DNA of 64,000 nucleotides from Paenibacillus sp. 32352. Its GTDB lineage: Bacteria > Bacillota > Bacilli > Paenibacillales > NBRC-103111. Positions 8,550 to 17,974 of the stretch are shown in pieces. Location of the stretch: the NCBI RefSeq assembly GCF_002042965.1, contig NZ_MZNT01000001.1:124001-188000 (forward strand), written 5' to 3'. The position numbers and the translations under genes were made by a program. The notes under the pieces are model-generated. The model made no database searches and was not told where the DNA came from. It saw only the letters and a list, made by a program, of their open reading frames with translations. The number at the start of each line of letters is the position of its first letter. Within the stretch, counting starts at the first letter, position 1.

Positions 8550-10097
8550 ATGCTGAAATGGTGGAAGATGGTTTGCGGCGCAGCGCTGCTGGCGGTTTCG
8601 CTGGCTTCAGCCCTGCCTGCAGGGCAAGCTTATGCTGCTGCCCCTTTGTGGGATGATGATTTTAACGCCGGCACGGCAGGAGCGGCACCCTCGGGATATA
8701 CTTTATCCGAAGCGGGAGGTACCGTTAGGGTCGTTAACGTGCCCAGCGCATCGAATAAAAGCGTCTATCTGAACGATACCAGCACAACCGGGCTGGTCAA
8801 TTTGAAGAAGACGTTTGCGGCACAGACGGGAACGACGGAGCTGGAGCTGAAATTTATGCAGCCGGCAATGGTGAATAATACGAAGATAATCCGCTTGTTA
8901 AGCGGTAATACGCCTGCCGTCTCCATTGAAACGATATCCGGCGGCATTGCTTACCGCAACGCGGACAACACCTATACAACGCTGATAAGCGGCTACCAGC
9001 CGAACATTTGGTACAGCATCCGGATTGTGGCCAACGCTGCCACCGATAAAGCAGACGTGTATTTGAATGGTGTCAAGAAGGTGAGCCAGGCGTCCTTTTA
9101 TTCCGCTGTTTCGGTCATTGACGGATTGGAGTCGTATACCCCCAACTCCTCGGCAGGGTCTCATTATTTGGATGATGTCGTTGTGAAACCGGCAGCGTCC
9201 GGCGTGCCATCCGGAGCATTAATCGTTGATGCCGCAGGCGGCCCGGGCGTCTACACGACCGTTCAAGCGGCCATTGATGCGATTCCGGTGAATAATACGA
9301 CCCCCAGGACGATTTATGTGAAGAACGGCACCTACAATCAGAAGCTTACGTTCCCGGCCAATAAGCCATATATCACTCTGCTCGGCGAAAGCGCGGCCGG
9401 TACGATTCTCACCTATAACGACAGCGCTTCCTCAGCGGGAGGAACGACCAACAGCTCGAGCGTATTCGTCTACGGTAATGATTTTACAGCGGAAAATATT
9501 ACGTTCCAGAACACGGCGGGACCGGCCGCAGGGCAGGCGGTTGCGCTGTACGTAGGTGGGGACCGGGCCAGCTTCGGCAATGTGCGAATCCTCGGCAATC
9601 AGGACACGCTATATGCCAACGGCAGCGGAAGACAGTATTACCGGGACAGCTACATCGAGGGTACGGTCGATTTTGTCTTCGGGTCGGCTACGGCCGTCTT
9701 CGAGAACTGCGAGCTGAAGAGCAAGAACGGCGGCTATGTCACTGCCGCATCCACAGACCAAAGCAAGGCTTACGGCTATGTATTCATTACCAGCAGCCTG
9801 ACAGCCGGCGGGGCGGGGAATGACACTGTCGCTTTGGGACGCCCTTGGCGGCCTTATTCCTCGGTCACCTATTTGTACACATGGATGGATACCCATATCA
9901 AGCCTGCCGGCTGGGATGATTGGGGGAATGCGGCGAACCAGAGCACAGCAAGGTACAAAGAATTCGGCTCTACGGGACCCGGAGCAGACGCAGCCTCCAG
10001 AGTCAGCTGGGCAGGGCAGCTAACCTTATCGCAGGCGGGTGCGATGAGCGCACAGAGCGTGCTGGCGGGCAGCGACGGCTGGGATCCGACGTATTAG
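8550..10097 (+). CDS. Secreted pectinesterase, carbohydrate esterase family 8
   Basis: 515 aa. De-esterifies pectin to give substrate for the preceding pectate lyase. Signal peptide ~1-29 (AYA-A). Residues ~33-215 form a beta-sandwich-like accessory domain. Residues ~220-515 are the CE8 beta-helix, with QAVALYVGGDRA, LGNQDTLYA (catalytic Asp), GTVDFVFGSATAVFENC (second Asp) and GRPWRPYSSVTYL (catalytic Arg and aromatic). ATG 8550 is preferred over ATG 8541, since AGAAAGGA sits 8 nt upstream of the former. Co-transcribed with the lyase. Confidence 0.93.
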   Translation: MLKWWKMVCGAALLAVSLASALPAGQAYAAAPLWDDDFNAGTAGAAPSGYTLSEAGGTVRVVNVPSASNKSVYLNDTSTTGLVNLKKTFAAQTGTTELELKFMQPAMVNNTKIIRLLSGNTPAVSIETISGGIAYRNADNTYTTLISGYQPNIWYSIRIVANAATDKADVYLNGVKKVSQASFYSAVSVIDGLESYTPNSSAGSHYLDDVVVKPAASGVPSGALIVDAAGGPGVYTTVQAAIDAIPVNNTTPRTIYVKNGTYNQKLTFPANKPYITLLGESAAGTILTYNDSASSAGGTTNSSSVFVYGNDFTAENITFQNTAGPAAGQAVALYVGGDRASFGNVRILGNQDTLYANGSGRQYYRDSYIEGTVDFVFGSATAVFENCELKSKNGGYVTAASTDQSKAYGYVFITSSLTAGGAGNDTVALGRPWRPYSSVTYLYTWMDTHIKPAGWDDWGNAANQSTARYKEFGSTGPGADAASRVSWAGQLTLSQAGAMSAQSVLAGSDGWDPTY

Positions 10098-10319
10098 GAA
10101 GAAAGCCTTCTAGCTTGCTTTTATAGCAAATCGAGGGCCTTAAGCCTCCCCGCAAAGTGCCTGAGCCGCTTTCGAAGCCATGGCCCACTACTTTGTCGGG
10201 TTATTTTAATATTCATGGTAAAGTCATGGGAATAAGGAGGGTCAGGGTTATAATCTAGATACGGAAATCATTCTATGATATACTTTTCTAAGCAAAAAAT
10301 ACGATTAAGGAGTAAAATA

Positions 10320-11252
10320 ATGGAAAAAACATTGATTTTCGGTCACAAAAATCCGGATACGGACTCGATTTGCTCGGCTATTGCTTATGCTGATTTGAAG
10401 ACGAAATTAGGCGCTAACGTAGAGCCTGTTCGTCTTGGCAATATCAGCAGCGAAACTCAATTTGTTTTGGATTATTTTAAAGTAAGCGCGCCGCGCTTGG
10501 TTGAAGCTGTGGCTAACGAAGTGAACGACGTTATTTTGGTCGACCACAACGAGCGTCAACAAAGCGTAAGCGACATTGAGAAAGTCCGTGTTACTGAGGT
10601 TATCGACCATCACCGTATCGCCAACTTCGAAACCAGCAATCCGTTGTACTATCGTGCCGAGCCTGTAGGCTGCACAACAACGATTTTGAATAAATTGTTC
10701 AAGGAAAACAATGTACCGGTTCAAAAAGAAATCGCAGGCTTGATGCTTTCCGCCATCATTTCCGATACCCTTCTTTTGAAATCCCCGACTTGCACAGCTC
10801 AAGACGTAGCGGCTGCTCGTGAATTGGCTGAAATTGCAGGCGTGGAGCTTGAAACATACGGCTTGGCTATGCTGAAGGCCGGCGCAGACCTGAGCGACAA
10901 AACCATCGCTCAACTGATCTCCCTGGACTCCAAAGAGTTCCAAATGGGCGGCAGCAAAGTAGAAATCGCTCAAGTGAACGCTGTGGACGTGAACGACGTT
11001 CTGTCCCGCCAAGCGGAGCTGGAAGCGGCTCTTTCCCAAATCATCGCCGACAAAGGGCTGGATCTGTTCCTGTTCGTCGTTACCGACATCTTGAACAACG
11101 ACTCCATCGGCGTAGCATTGGGCAGCAAAGCCAGCGCGGTAGAGCAGGCTTACAACGTAACATTGTCCGGCAACAAAGCGGTGTTGAAAGGCGTTGTATC
11201 CCGCAAATCGCAAATCGTGCCGGTATTGACCGACATTTTCAACAAGCAATAA
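10320..11252 (+). CDS. ppaC: Manganese-dependent inorganic pyrophosphatase (family II, DHH)
   Basis: 310 aa, as expected for PpaC, which hydrolyses cytoplasmic pyrophosphate. The DHH domain carries [14 protein letters not shown] and the signature DHHRIANF; the C-terminal DHHA2 domain ends [15 protein letters not shown] 10320 follows TAAGGAG; an upstream in-frame ATG (10275) lacks a site. A TATAAT at 10249-10254 is a plausible -10 box, without a good -35. Followed by a strong terminator. Confidence 0.96.
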   Translation: MEKTLIFGHKNPDTDSICSAIAYADLKTKLGANVEPVRLGNISSETQFVLDYFKVSAPRLVEAVANEVNDVILVDHNERQQSVSDIEKVRVTEVIDHHRIANFETSNPLYYRAEPVGCTTTILNKLFKENNVPVQKEIAGLMLSAIISDTLLLKSPTCTAQDVAAARELAEIAGVELETYGLAMLKAGADLSDKTIAQLISLDSKEFQMGGSKVEIAQVNAVDVNDVLSRQAELEAALSQIIADKGLDLFLFVVTDILNNDSIGVALGSKASAVEQAYNVTLSGNKAVLKGVVSRKSQIVPVLTDIFNKQ

Positions 11253-11268
11253 TTGCGCTTCGGATAAA

Positions 11269-11327
11269 TAGCTCCCCAACAGGAAATGGCTTCATCAGCC
11301 TTGCTCCTGTAAGGGGAGCTTTTTTTG
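11269..11327 (+). terminator. Rho-independent terminator of ppaC
   Basis: AGCTCCCC / GGGGAGCT outer stem with an inner ACAGG / CCTGT stem and seven T residues. Confidence 0.85.
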
Positions 11328-11364
11328 AGGAATTATTAATATCTGAGATATAGAGGTGAGAGCT

Positions 11365-12084
11365 ATGCTAGCCAAGCTGCTATTGGAATCGAACGCCACG
11401 GTCATTTTCTCGGGTGCCGGGATGTCCACCGAAAGCGGACTGCAGGATTTTCGCTCAGCGGATCGGGGGATGTGGAATAACCGGAATCCAATCGAGCTCG
11501 CAGACATTGAAGCTATCCATTCGAACCGGGCGGAGTTTGTCCGTTTTTACCAATGGCGTATTCAAGAGATGAACTCACATCAGCCCAATGAAGGACACTA
11601 TATTCTAGCAAGCTGGGAGCAGCAAGGACATATCCGCGGCATCATTACTCAGAATGTGGAAAATTATCATGAACAAGCGGGCACAAAGCGGATAGCCAAG
11701 CTGCACGGAGATCTGGGGAGCATGCGCTGCATGAGCTGCGATAAGCAGTATGAATCCCGAATGTACGGTCCACCTGTCACGATGACGACATGCAGCTGTG
11801 GAGGGGTTATCAGACCTAATGTCGTGCTCTTTGGAGAAATGCTTCCAGATGCTTCGCTTCGGCTAGCAGAGAGCCTCATAGATGGAGTTGAGCTGTTTAT
11901 TGTGTTGGGCTCCTCATTACAGGTAAGCCCAGCCAACCAGCTTCCTAGAAAGGCAAAAGCTCAAGGAGCGAAACTGGTCATTGTGAATTATGACCCGACT
12001 CCTTTGGATTCTTATGCAGATTTGGTCATTCATCGCTCTATAGGTGAGACTTTGCTAAAGGCGGATGAGGAGATAAGGGGATAG
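11365..12084 (+). CDS. Sir2-family NAD-dependent protein deacylase
   Basis: 239 aa cytoplasmic sirtuin. Motifs in order: FSGAGMSTESGLQDFRS (NAD loop), TQNVENYHEQAG, KLHGD with the catalytic His, a Zn ribbon formed by CMSC and CSC, LFGEMLP, LGSSLQVSPA and VIVNYDPTPLD. It removes acyl groups from lysines using NAD. ATG 11365 is chosen over GTG 11356 because AGAGGTGAG lies immediately upstream of the ATG. Stands alone between ppaC and spoVR. Confidence 0.93.
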   Translation: MLAKLLLESNATVIFSGAGMSTESGLQDFRSADRGMWNNRNPIELADIEAIHSNRAEFVRFYQWRIQEMNSHQPNEGHYILASWEQQGHIRGIITQNVENYHEQAGTKRIAKLHGDLGSMRCMSCDKQYESRMYGPPVTMTTCSCGGVIRPNVVLFGEMLPDASLRLAESLIDGVELFIVLGSSLQVSPANQLPRKAKAQGAKLVIVNYDPTPLDSYADLVIHRSIGETLLKADEEIRG

Positions 12085-12178
12085 AAGGCGTATATGGAGC
12101 AGGATACGGTCTATTCCCATGTATTTAAAGACTTGCAGCTATCCTTAAACAAACTGTTTACTCTGGAATAAACACAAC

Positions 12179-12212
12179 AAAACCGGCGAGACGTTTCTCG
12201 GCCGGTTTTCCT
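12179..12212 (-). terminator. Rho-independent terminator downstream of spoVR
   Basis: On the minus strand AAAACCGGC / GCCGGTTTTG hairpin just after the spoVR stop codon at 12215. Confidence 0.75.
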
Positions 12213-12214
12213 TC

Positions 12215-13450
12215 TTACAAAAATTTCCTGTTATGCTTCTTCCCGTCATAGGTGAACAGCACAGGCTTCGACTCCACGACCGTTTCCAGATGAACGGTCT
12301 TGCCCCACAGCTTCTGAATATAAGGGAGCGTACGCTCCACATATTTCAGATCCAGCTCAACGCCTTCGTAGGAGTGCTTCAGGTACAGCTCCCCGTTCTT
12401 CTCGTAATCGCCGTTTTCGACGACGATATAAGGGAAGCCGCCATTGACGCGGGAATAGACGAGCTGATCGCGGATATGGGCCCAGGTTTTGTCGGTAATC
12501 TTCCATTCAGGGCCTTTCTTCTCGAAAATGTACAGGTCCATATCGTCAACGAGCTGCTTGGTCAGGTAGTTGCGGATGAAGGACAGGTCGGAGTCGTATT
12601 CGCGGACGTCGAATATTTTGCGGCGTCCCTGGCCTTTCTGACGTCCGTACCGCTCCTGTTCTTCCTCTGTCGGATTATCCCAGCGCTTCTCGATATCCTC
12701 GAAAATTTTTAACCCCAGATAGTAAGGGTTCAAGCTGTGCCGGGACGGAACGACGACAGAGGAGTTCAGCTTGGCGAATTCGATCGTCTCATCCTCAGTC
12801 AGATCCAGCTCGCGGAGAATCCGTTGATGCCAGTACGAAGCCCAGCCTTCGTTCATGATCTTCGTCTCCAGCTGCGGCCAGAAATACAGCATTTCGTCGC
12901 GCAGCATTGTCATGATGTCTCGCTGCCAATCCGTAAGGTAAGGCGCATGCTCCTCGATAAACAGCATAATGTCCTTTTCGGGCTTGGCCGGGAATCTCGG
13001 CGTTTCTTCCTTAAGCGCAGGCTTTGAGGATACGTTGTCCAGGTCCCACAGGTCCTCGTAGCCGAGCTTGCGTTCGGCGGGCTCTTCTTTTTTCTTTGGC
13101 TTTCGCTCCAGATTTCTGCGGGTTGCATCGTACGGCTTGGAGATGGAAGGATCGACATGCTCCTGGATGGCCAGCACAGCGTCGATGAATTGTTCCACCT
13201 CGTCGGTGCCGTACAAGATTTCATACTGCCGGACGCGCTCCGCCGTAGCGGACATGCTCTCGACCATGTTGCGGTTCGTCTTGGAGAAACGGGCGTTATT
13301 TTTGAAAAAGTCGCAGTGTGCCAGCACGTGTGCGACAATGAGCTTGTTCTGGATCAGGGAGTTGCCGTCGAGCAGGAAGGCGTAGCAGGGGTCGGAGTTG
13401 ATGACAAGCTCATATATTTTGCTTAAGCCGAAATCGTACTGCATTTTCAT
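12215..13450 (-). CDS. spoVR: SpoVR C-terminal segment (3' part of the prophage-interrupted gene)
   Basis: 411 aa from an internal ATG, or 414 residues from the prophage junction at 13459. It corresponds to SpoVR from about residue 61 on: [36 protein letters not shown], and the family core rich in conserved Trp/His. SpoVR takes part in spore cortex formation in the mother cell. The family N-terminus is missing here and lies at 53227-53406. The 13448-13450 ATG has no ribosome site, and the codons upstream (FHK, then the ACG and AAA of the att core) continue the SpoVR frame until phage sequence brings an in-frame TGA. The piece is therefore unlikely to be expressed usefully unless the prophage leaves. 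Confidence 0.93.
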   Translation of the reverse strand: MKMQYDFGLSKIYELVINSDPCYAFLLDGNSLIQNKLIVAHVLAHCDFFKNNARFSKTNRNMVESMSATAERVRQYEILYGTDEVEQFIDAVLAIQEHVDPSISKPYDATRRNLERKPKKKEEPAERKLGYEDLWDLDNVSSKPALKEETPRFPAKPEKDIMLFIEEHAPYLTDWQRDIMTMLRDEMLYFWPQLETKIMNEGWASYWHQRILRELDLTEDETIEFAKLNSSVVVPSRHSLNPYYLGLKIFEDIEKRWDNPTEEEQERYGRQKGQGRRKIFDVREYDSDLSFIRNYLTKQLVDDMDLYIFEKKGPEWKITDKTWAHIRDQLVYSRVNGGFPYIVVENGDYEKNGELYLKHSYEGVELDLKYVERTLPYIQKLWGKTVHLETVVESKPVLFTYDGKKHNRKFL

Positions 13451-13459
13451 CTTATGAAA

Positions 13460-13465
13460 CGTTTT
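13460..13465. other. Prophage attachment site, left core
   Basis: CGTTTT on plus (AAAACG on minus), encoding Lys-Thr in the spoVR frame. To the left the chromosome continues spoVR ([10 protein letters not shown]); to the right is phage DNA. Identical to the core at 53227-53232. Confidence 0.85.
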
Positions 13466-13491
13466 AACGAACCATCAGTAGAATGAAGAAG

Positions 13492-14937
13492 CTAAATGTC
13501 CCATACTACCTGGTGATTTCCGTCTTTTTTCAATATAACTTTTCGGACCATCGTACGCAATACGATCTTTTGCTCTTCCTCATTCAGGTAATCCCATGCG
13601 GGACCTATCTCGCTCAGTAAGTTGGCAATGTTATCCGGCTTACTAACTCCCTCATAGGAATTTTTCAATACATCGTCCAATTGATTCTGAAGAGCCTCTC
13701 TTTCAAGCTCCAGTCTGTTTATGCGGTCACTTAATGTAGAAGCTTTGACGCCGCTTTGAATAGCATCCAATAAGTTTTCCAGGCTTTCATTCACGCTATT
13801 TAGCTTAATGGTAAGACTAGATATGATACTATCATCTTCTGTATTATTTTTATTATCCACATCTTCCAAAAACTTTTTCGGATCAACAGAGTAGCTCTTT
13901 ATTTTACTTATGACGAAATTTTCTACCGATGCCCGGCTGAAATAACCCAACGAACAATGATTGTTTCGATCCTTCTTTCTCACATGCTGCTGTTTACATG
14001 CGTACAGATTATATGAGTATAGCTTTCCTCGCGGCTTCGTATTTCTAATTACATGGACTACATTGCCGTTACACACTCCACACTCCAAGAGACCTGTTAA
14101 TAGATATTCTCCAAGAGGTGTAGAGCCTTCGGCTCGGGCCTCCTGCTCACGCTGCGCAGCCTTCCAAGTTTCTATATCAATTATTGCTTCATGATTCCCG
14201 TCCACGAGCTCACCTTCATTGATCAATTTTCCCATATAAATAGGCCTCGCCAACATGTCGCGAATAACGCTGTGATCTATTACCCGGGCCTTTGTTCGGC
14301 TAGCTGCCCATTCCGCTATCTGTAACCTTGACTGTCCCGTTATGTATCTCTTATATATTTCTCTGACAATTTGGGCTTCTTCGGGTATTATCTCTAATTG
14401 TTTATTTTCTTTGTCCCAGCTGTAACCAAAAGGGACGCGCCCGCCGGGCCAGAAGCCTTGATTAACCTTCTCTCTTCGGCCTGATACAGTACGTTCTACA
14501 ATCATATCACGTTCCAGCTGGGCGAAGACGGCCAACACTCCGATCATGGCTTTGCCGAAAGGGGTTGACGTATCAAAGGGCTCGGTCGCTGACTTGAAAA
14601 TGACGTTGTTCTTTTCGAAAACATCCTCCAGGAGATAAAGAACATCCTTTTGCTTACGGCTTAGCCGGTCAAGCTTATAGACGATGACACCGTGAATTTT
14701 CCCTTTCTCAATGTCTCTTATTAGCCGCTGCATAGCGGGCCGTTCAAGCTTTGTTCCGGTGTAACCATCGTCTATATAAAGCTTGTAGTTTGCCCAGCCC
14801 TGGGACTGACAATAAGCGATTAATCGCTCTTTCTGGACATCGATCGATGTCCCATGCTGAGCTTGCTCTTCTGTAGATACACGAAGGTATATAGCAATGG
14901 CTCTAGTTATTTCGTTAATTGTTGTGGTAGTAACCAT
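13492..14937 (-). CDS. Large serine recombinase (phage integrase)
   Basis: 481 aa. Catalyses integration between attP and attB, and excision with a directionality factor. N-terminal resolvase domain (1-~150) with nucleophile Ser21 in YLRVSTEEQ, GYTGTKLERPAMQRL and VYKLDRLSRKQKD; then the recombinase domain (~170-280) and a zinc-ribbon (CGVCNGNVV ... YACKQQH); coiled coil ~390-440. ATG 14937 is chosen because AGAGGAAG precedes it; an upstream ATG (14994) would add 19 hydrophobic residues without a site. The stop lies 27 bp from the left att core, and the gene runs in the same direction as spoVR. I see no recognisable SigE or SigK promoter upstream. Confidence 0.95.
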   Translation of the reverse strand: MVTTTTINEITRAIAIYLRVSTEEQAQHGTSIDVQKERLIAYCQSQGWANYKLYIDDGYTGTKLERPAMQRLIRDIEKGKIHGVIVYKLDRLSRKQKDVLYLLEDVFEKNNVIFKSATEPFDTSTPFGKAMIGVLAVFAQLERDMIVERTVSGRREKVNQGFWPGGRVPFGYSWDKENKQLEIIPEEAQIVREIYKRYITGQSRLQIAEWAASRTKARVIDHSVIRDMLARPIYMGKLINEGELVDGNHEAIIDIETWKAAQREQEARAEGSTPLGEYLLTGLLECGVCNGNVVHVIRNTKPRGKLYSYNLYACKQQHVRKKDRNNHCSLGYFSRASVENFVISKIKSYSVDPKKFLEDVDNKNNTEDDSIISSLTIKLNSVNESLENLLDAIQSGVKASTLSDRINRLELEREALQNQLDDVLKNSYEGVSKPDNIANLLSEIGPAWDYLNEEEQKIVLRTMVRKVILKKDGNHQVVWDI

Positions 14938-14979
14938 TATTGACACTTCCTCTTTTGTGAATACCCCTAGCAATAAAAG

Positions 14980-15007
14980 AAAAAGCCATCTCAATTGAAG
15001 GCTTTTT
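14980..15007 (-). terminator. Terminator between the BRCT gene and the recombinase
   Basis: AAAAAGCC / GGCTTTTT, 12-nt loop, symmetric and usable in either direction; on minus it ends the BRCT gene, implying the recombinase needs its own promoter or read-through. Confidence 0.7.
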
Positions 15008-15042
15008 CAAATTAGCGTAACCAGCAAGTCATTCTAATTCAA

Positions 15043-15933
15043 TCAATTTCCAACAGCATCCCAAAAATCCACTTCGTGTACTATGATTATTTGCTTTCCT
15101 TCTTTACGCAAATTAATAGCTTTTTCAATCTTGCGGCCATAACAAGAGAATGCCCAGCAGGAATTGCCCTCATCCCCAACGATTAAATAATTCGTATCTT
15201 TGAGTACATTATCATGATACTTACCGCCATTATCTGTAATTATTTTAGCAATCTCAGAGCGTTTCATTTTACCAGATGTACCAGTAAAGCAGAATTTCTT
15301 ATCTGTTATTTCAATATTAGGACCAAGGGCGCAAATTCCCTGGATATTCATTTGTTTTTTTAATTCTAGCAAATCCCCATGGTTAATATTATACGAAGTG
15401 GTTGTATCAATAAAATCAGCAAAGAATGCCTTTAATAACATCTCTTCTTCATTGTCAATTTTTCCATCCTTAAGTACATTATGTAGTAACGAGTATACCT
15501 CATCATAAGGGTAAACAGATTCAAGATGTGAGTTGTCATTCAACCAGTCTCGGAGCTGATTAAGTTCTTCCAAAGTAATTTGATTATCACTCAAAATCCC
15601 ATGCAACATTCCATGAAGTACTTGAATATCTGAAGATACTACATCGAAATAAGGGTTTTCATTCAAGTAAGCATTACATAGCCAGTTAATATCTTCAACT
15701 TCCTCATCTGTCAAAAAACCATCTGAAACAGCCTCTTTAACCATTGGTATTAATTCATTGAAAGGAAATTTATTAATATGATCAGTTTGTAGAAGGCACC
15801 AATGCTGCAATTCTTCTATCTCTTGCTTATTCAAAGAAGAGTCTGCCTGCATACCTTGAATCAATCCCTTCAAAGTATTAAGAGATTTTTCAAACTCAGC
15901 TTTACCCATATATTTTTTATAATTGCGCTCCAT
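15043..15933 (-). CDS. BRCT-domain protein with N-terminal helical (TerB-like) repeats
   Basis: 296 aa. The C-terminal ~85 residues form a BRCT domain (KKFCFTGTSGKMKRSEI, GGKYHDNVLKDTNYLIVG, IIIVHEVDFWD), as in NAD-dependent DNA ligase and other DNA-damage proteins. The N-terminal 200 residues contain three or four repeated helical units, each with a D-G-x-[ILF]-x-[DNE]-E-E type turn, similar to TerB-like or EF-hand-like repeats. Such proteins occur beside phage lysogeny modules, but I do not know a proven role. Same strand as the ImmA-like gene and recombinase. Confidence 0.75.
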   Translation of the reverse strand: MERNYKKYMGKAEFEKSLNTLKGLIQGMQADSSLNKQEIEELQHWCLLQTDHINKFPFNELIPMVKEAVSDGFLTDEEVEDINWLCNAYLNENPYFDVVSSDIQVLHGMLHGILSDNQITLEELNQLRDWLNDNSHLESVYPYDEVYSLLHNVLKDGKIDNEEEMLLKAFFADFIDTTTSYNINHGDLLELKKQMNIQGICALGPNIEITDKKFCFTGTSGKMKRSEIAKIITDNGGKYHDNVLKDTNYLIVGDEGNSCWAFSCYGRKIEKAINLRKEGKQIIIVHEVDFWDAVGN

Positions 15934-16030
15934 TGTTACAAAACTCCTTCCTTGTCGGAAAATGTCGTTAAATCATTGAAATTTATGAAAAATATTCCTC
16001 ACTTGGGTTTAAAAAAAAGGCGATTGCCTA

Positions 16031-17104
16031 TTACTTGCGGTAGACCAAGTTAATACCGTCGAATCCATGAAGTTGTATGTACTCCTCATCACGTTCTATT
16101 CTGGTTTTTTCATTGAAATCATCAATCCAAGAGCTTAGATATCCTTTTGACATGAGATAGGTTTCACTCCCACATAACCTACAATATCTATCATTGCCGC
16201 TCGCTATTTTACCACAAGAACTTATTGTATTGAATCCATCGGGATCCACGTTCAAGCAGCGATTAAATAAATGTTCTCCACATTGTGTACAGTGGACTGC
16301 ATCATCTTCAAAATCGTTAAAAGCACATCTGGGACAATAAAGAAAGCGATTGTTTTCATCGATTGGAATCTCTTTTCTTTTAACTGGTTCCATGGATTCG
16401 TCACCCTCAATTTGTTCTGAAAATAACTCATCAATTGTTGCGGCAATTTCATAATTGTAATTTTGTAATCCATAATCAGCAATAAATTCGGAATAATGAG
16501 CGAACATAGCTTCATCCAACTTGTAATTATTAAGTTGATTGAGAAAGTCTGATCTGAATTTCGCAGCTTGGAAGGACAGATCGCAGATATTCATTATGAA
16601 ATCGGGATGAAAATCGTTAGTTTGATTTAATGCTTTCAGTACTGTGACAGGAGCCAGCAGCTCGGCCGCAAAAATATCGGCTTCCTTTTCTAAAATCTTA
16701 TACTCCTCAGAAGTTAACCCGCCGCGGCTCAGCATGGTTTCTTCAAAATCTATAAGATGTCCAAGAACAATATGAGCTATTTCATGAGCTATTGTCCACC
16801 GAATGCGTCCGGCATTTCTAAGCGTGTCATCGTATACTACAATGTATTGCCCTTGTTCATCGTCTTCATGTGCAGCCAAATATTTAACCTTTGCATCTGC
16901 ATTATCTTTCTTTAATGAAAAGGGATCATCATGTCCTGTGTTCCTGGCGTCGCTCCAGGACATGATTATCCATCCGTATTTTTCAAAGAATGAGAAGGGA
17001 TCTGTAGGTAAAGTACATGAACCTGATTCTCGAAGAAACTCTCCCGCCTTTTTTATAGCGTAGAAGGACCTAGGCTTAAGGGGGATTTTTTTCTTTTTTC
17101 GCAT
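16031..17104 (-). CDS. ImmA/IrrE-family metallo-endopeptidase
   Basis: 357 aa. The zinc protease motif HEIAH is at residues 107-111 within TIAHEIAHIVLGH, followed by a downstream EADIFAAELL segment with the third ligand region. In ICEBs1 and many prophages such proteins cleave the neighbouring repressor on induction. A C-terminal region carries Cys pairs of zinc ribbons (CPRCAF, CTQCGEH, CRLCGSE), longer than usual for ImmA. ATG 17104 follows GAGGATTG. It lies 40 bp downstream of the first Xre repressor, its likely target. Confidence 0.88.
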   Translation of the reverse strand: MRKKKKIPLKPRSFYAIKKAGEFLRESGSCTLPTDPFSFFEKYGWIIMSWSDARNTGHDDPFSLKKDNADAKVKYLAAHEDDEQGQYIVVYDDTLRNAGRIRWTIAHEIAHIVLGHLIDFEETMLSRGGLTSEEYKILEKEADIFAAELLAPVTVLKALNQTNDFHPDFIMNICDLSFQAAKFRSDFLNQLNNYKLDEAMFAHYSEFIADYGLQNYNYEIAATIDELFSEQIEGDESMEPVKRKEIPIDENNRFLYCPRCAFNDFEDDAVHCTQCGEHLFNRCLNVDPDGFNTISSCGKIASGNDRYCRLCGSETYLMSKGYLSSWIDDFNEKTRIERDEEYIQLHGFDGINLVYRK

Positions 17105-17144
17105 AGGCACAATCCTCAGCTTTATCCATGATGTGAAAAACATT

Positions 17145-17525
17145 CTAATCATTTTTAGATATTTGCTTTTTCTTTTTTGCATAAGCAATTATATCCTCAA
17201 CTTGCTTTGCAATGATGTCGAAATCTTCTTCATCTAGTTCTTTGGCTCTAGCCAGGCTTCTTATGATTGGTCTAGCTGCTTCTGGGGCACCTTCAAGTTC
17301 CTTTGCTTCTTCAGAGGTAACATTTGTTTTACCCAATAAATAGTCAACTGACACACCGCATACATCTGCTATTTTTTGGGCTGTTTCAATATCGGGCTCT
17401 CTTTTACCTGCTTCATAATTTGTATAAGTAGTCCTAGCAACACCTATTTTTTTAGCAATTTCTTCTTGAGTCCAGCCATTTGAAATTCTTAACTTCTCCA
17501 AATTTGATAGTAACAATGAATTCAC
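17145..17525 (-). CDS. Xre-family phage repressor, copy 1
   Basis: 126 aa from GTG 17525; a TTG at 17516 with a better-spaced GAGGTGA site may be the true start. HTH_3 domain at ~8-62 (GWTQEEIAKKIGVARTTYTNYEAGKREP). The C-terminal tail (IIRSLARAKELDEEDFDII) is nearly the same as in the next upstream repressor gene, so the two are tandem paralogues. Placed between that gene and the ImmA-like protease, as expected for a protease-controlled repressor. Confidence 0.85.
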   Translation of the reverse strand: MNSLLLSNLEKLRISNGWTQEEIAKKIGVARTTYTNYEAGKREPDIETAQKIADVCGVSVDYLLGKTNVTSEEAKELEGAPEAARPIIRSLARAKELDEEDFDIIAKQVEDIIAYAKKKKQISKND

Positions 17526-17526
17526 C

Positions 17527-17919
17527 TCATGGTTTTGGAGGTTGTTTCTTTTTTATGGCGTAAGCAATGATATCCTCTACTTGTTTGGCTATAATGTCAT
17601 AATCTTCATCATCGAGTTCAGGTGCTCTGGACAGACTGCGAATTATTTTTACTGCTTTGGGTGGAACTGTACTCTCAATATCTGATCGTGATGTCGGATC
17701 ATCTGTCAGTCCAGTTAAATAATCAGTTTTTACATCAAAATACTCTGCAATTTTTCTTAAGGTAGAGACTTTAATCTCACGCTCCCCTAGCTCCCACATA
17801 CCAATAGTACTCGAAGAAACATTCATCCTCTTAGCAAGCTCAGCTTGGGAAAGGTTCGCATTTTCGCGTAACTGTGCCAGTCTTTTTCCAGCAATTTTGA
17901 CTACGTCCTCATCCTTCAC
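17527..17919 (-). CDS. Xre-family phage repressor, copy 2 (operator-proximal)
   Basis: 130 aa, GTG start with TGGAG upstream. HTH_3 at ~10-65 (NLSQAELAKRMNVSSSTIGMWELGEREI), and the same C-terminal tail as copy 1 (IIRSLSRAPELDDEDYDII). First gene of the leftward lysogeny operon, facing the Cro-like gene across a region with four operator repeats. Probably the main lysogeny repressor; which of the two copies binds these sites cannot be told by eye. Confidence 0.88.
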   Translation of the reverse strand: MKDEDVVKIAGKRLAQLRENANLSQAELAKRMNVSSSTIGMWELGEREIKVSTLRKIAEYFDVKTDYLTGLTDDPTSRSDIESTVPPKAVKIIRSLSRAPELDDEDYDIIAKQVEDIIAYAIKKKQPPKP

Positions 17920-17945
17920 AACGTATCACGCTCCATTAAGAAACT

Positions 17946-17974
17946 ATTATAAATCACAAAACGTGATTAATAAA
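17946..17974 (-). promoter_or_regulatory. Leftward repressor promoter
   Basis: Minus-strand -10 TATAAT at 17946-17951, with operator O1 exactly filling the 17-bp spacer and a weak -35 (TTTATT, 17969-17974). Confidence 0.55.

Noticed and set aside
13492..14994. Longer recombinase start at 14994
   Set aside because: It adds 19 mostly hydrophobic residues without a ribosome site; ATG 14937 has AGAGGAAG upstream.
14938..15042. SigE or SigK promoter for the recombinase
   Set aside because: I looked for CATA-N3-TA and CATACA-type -10 boxes with matching -35 elements and found none.
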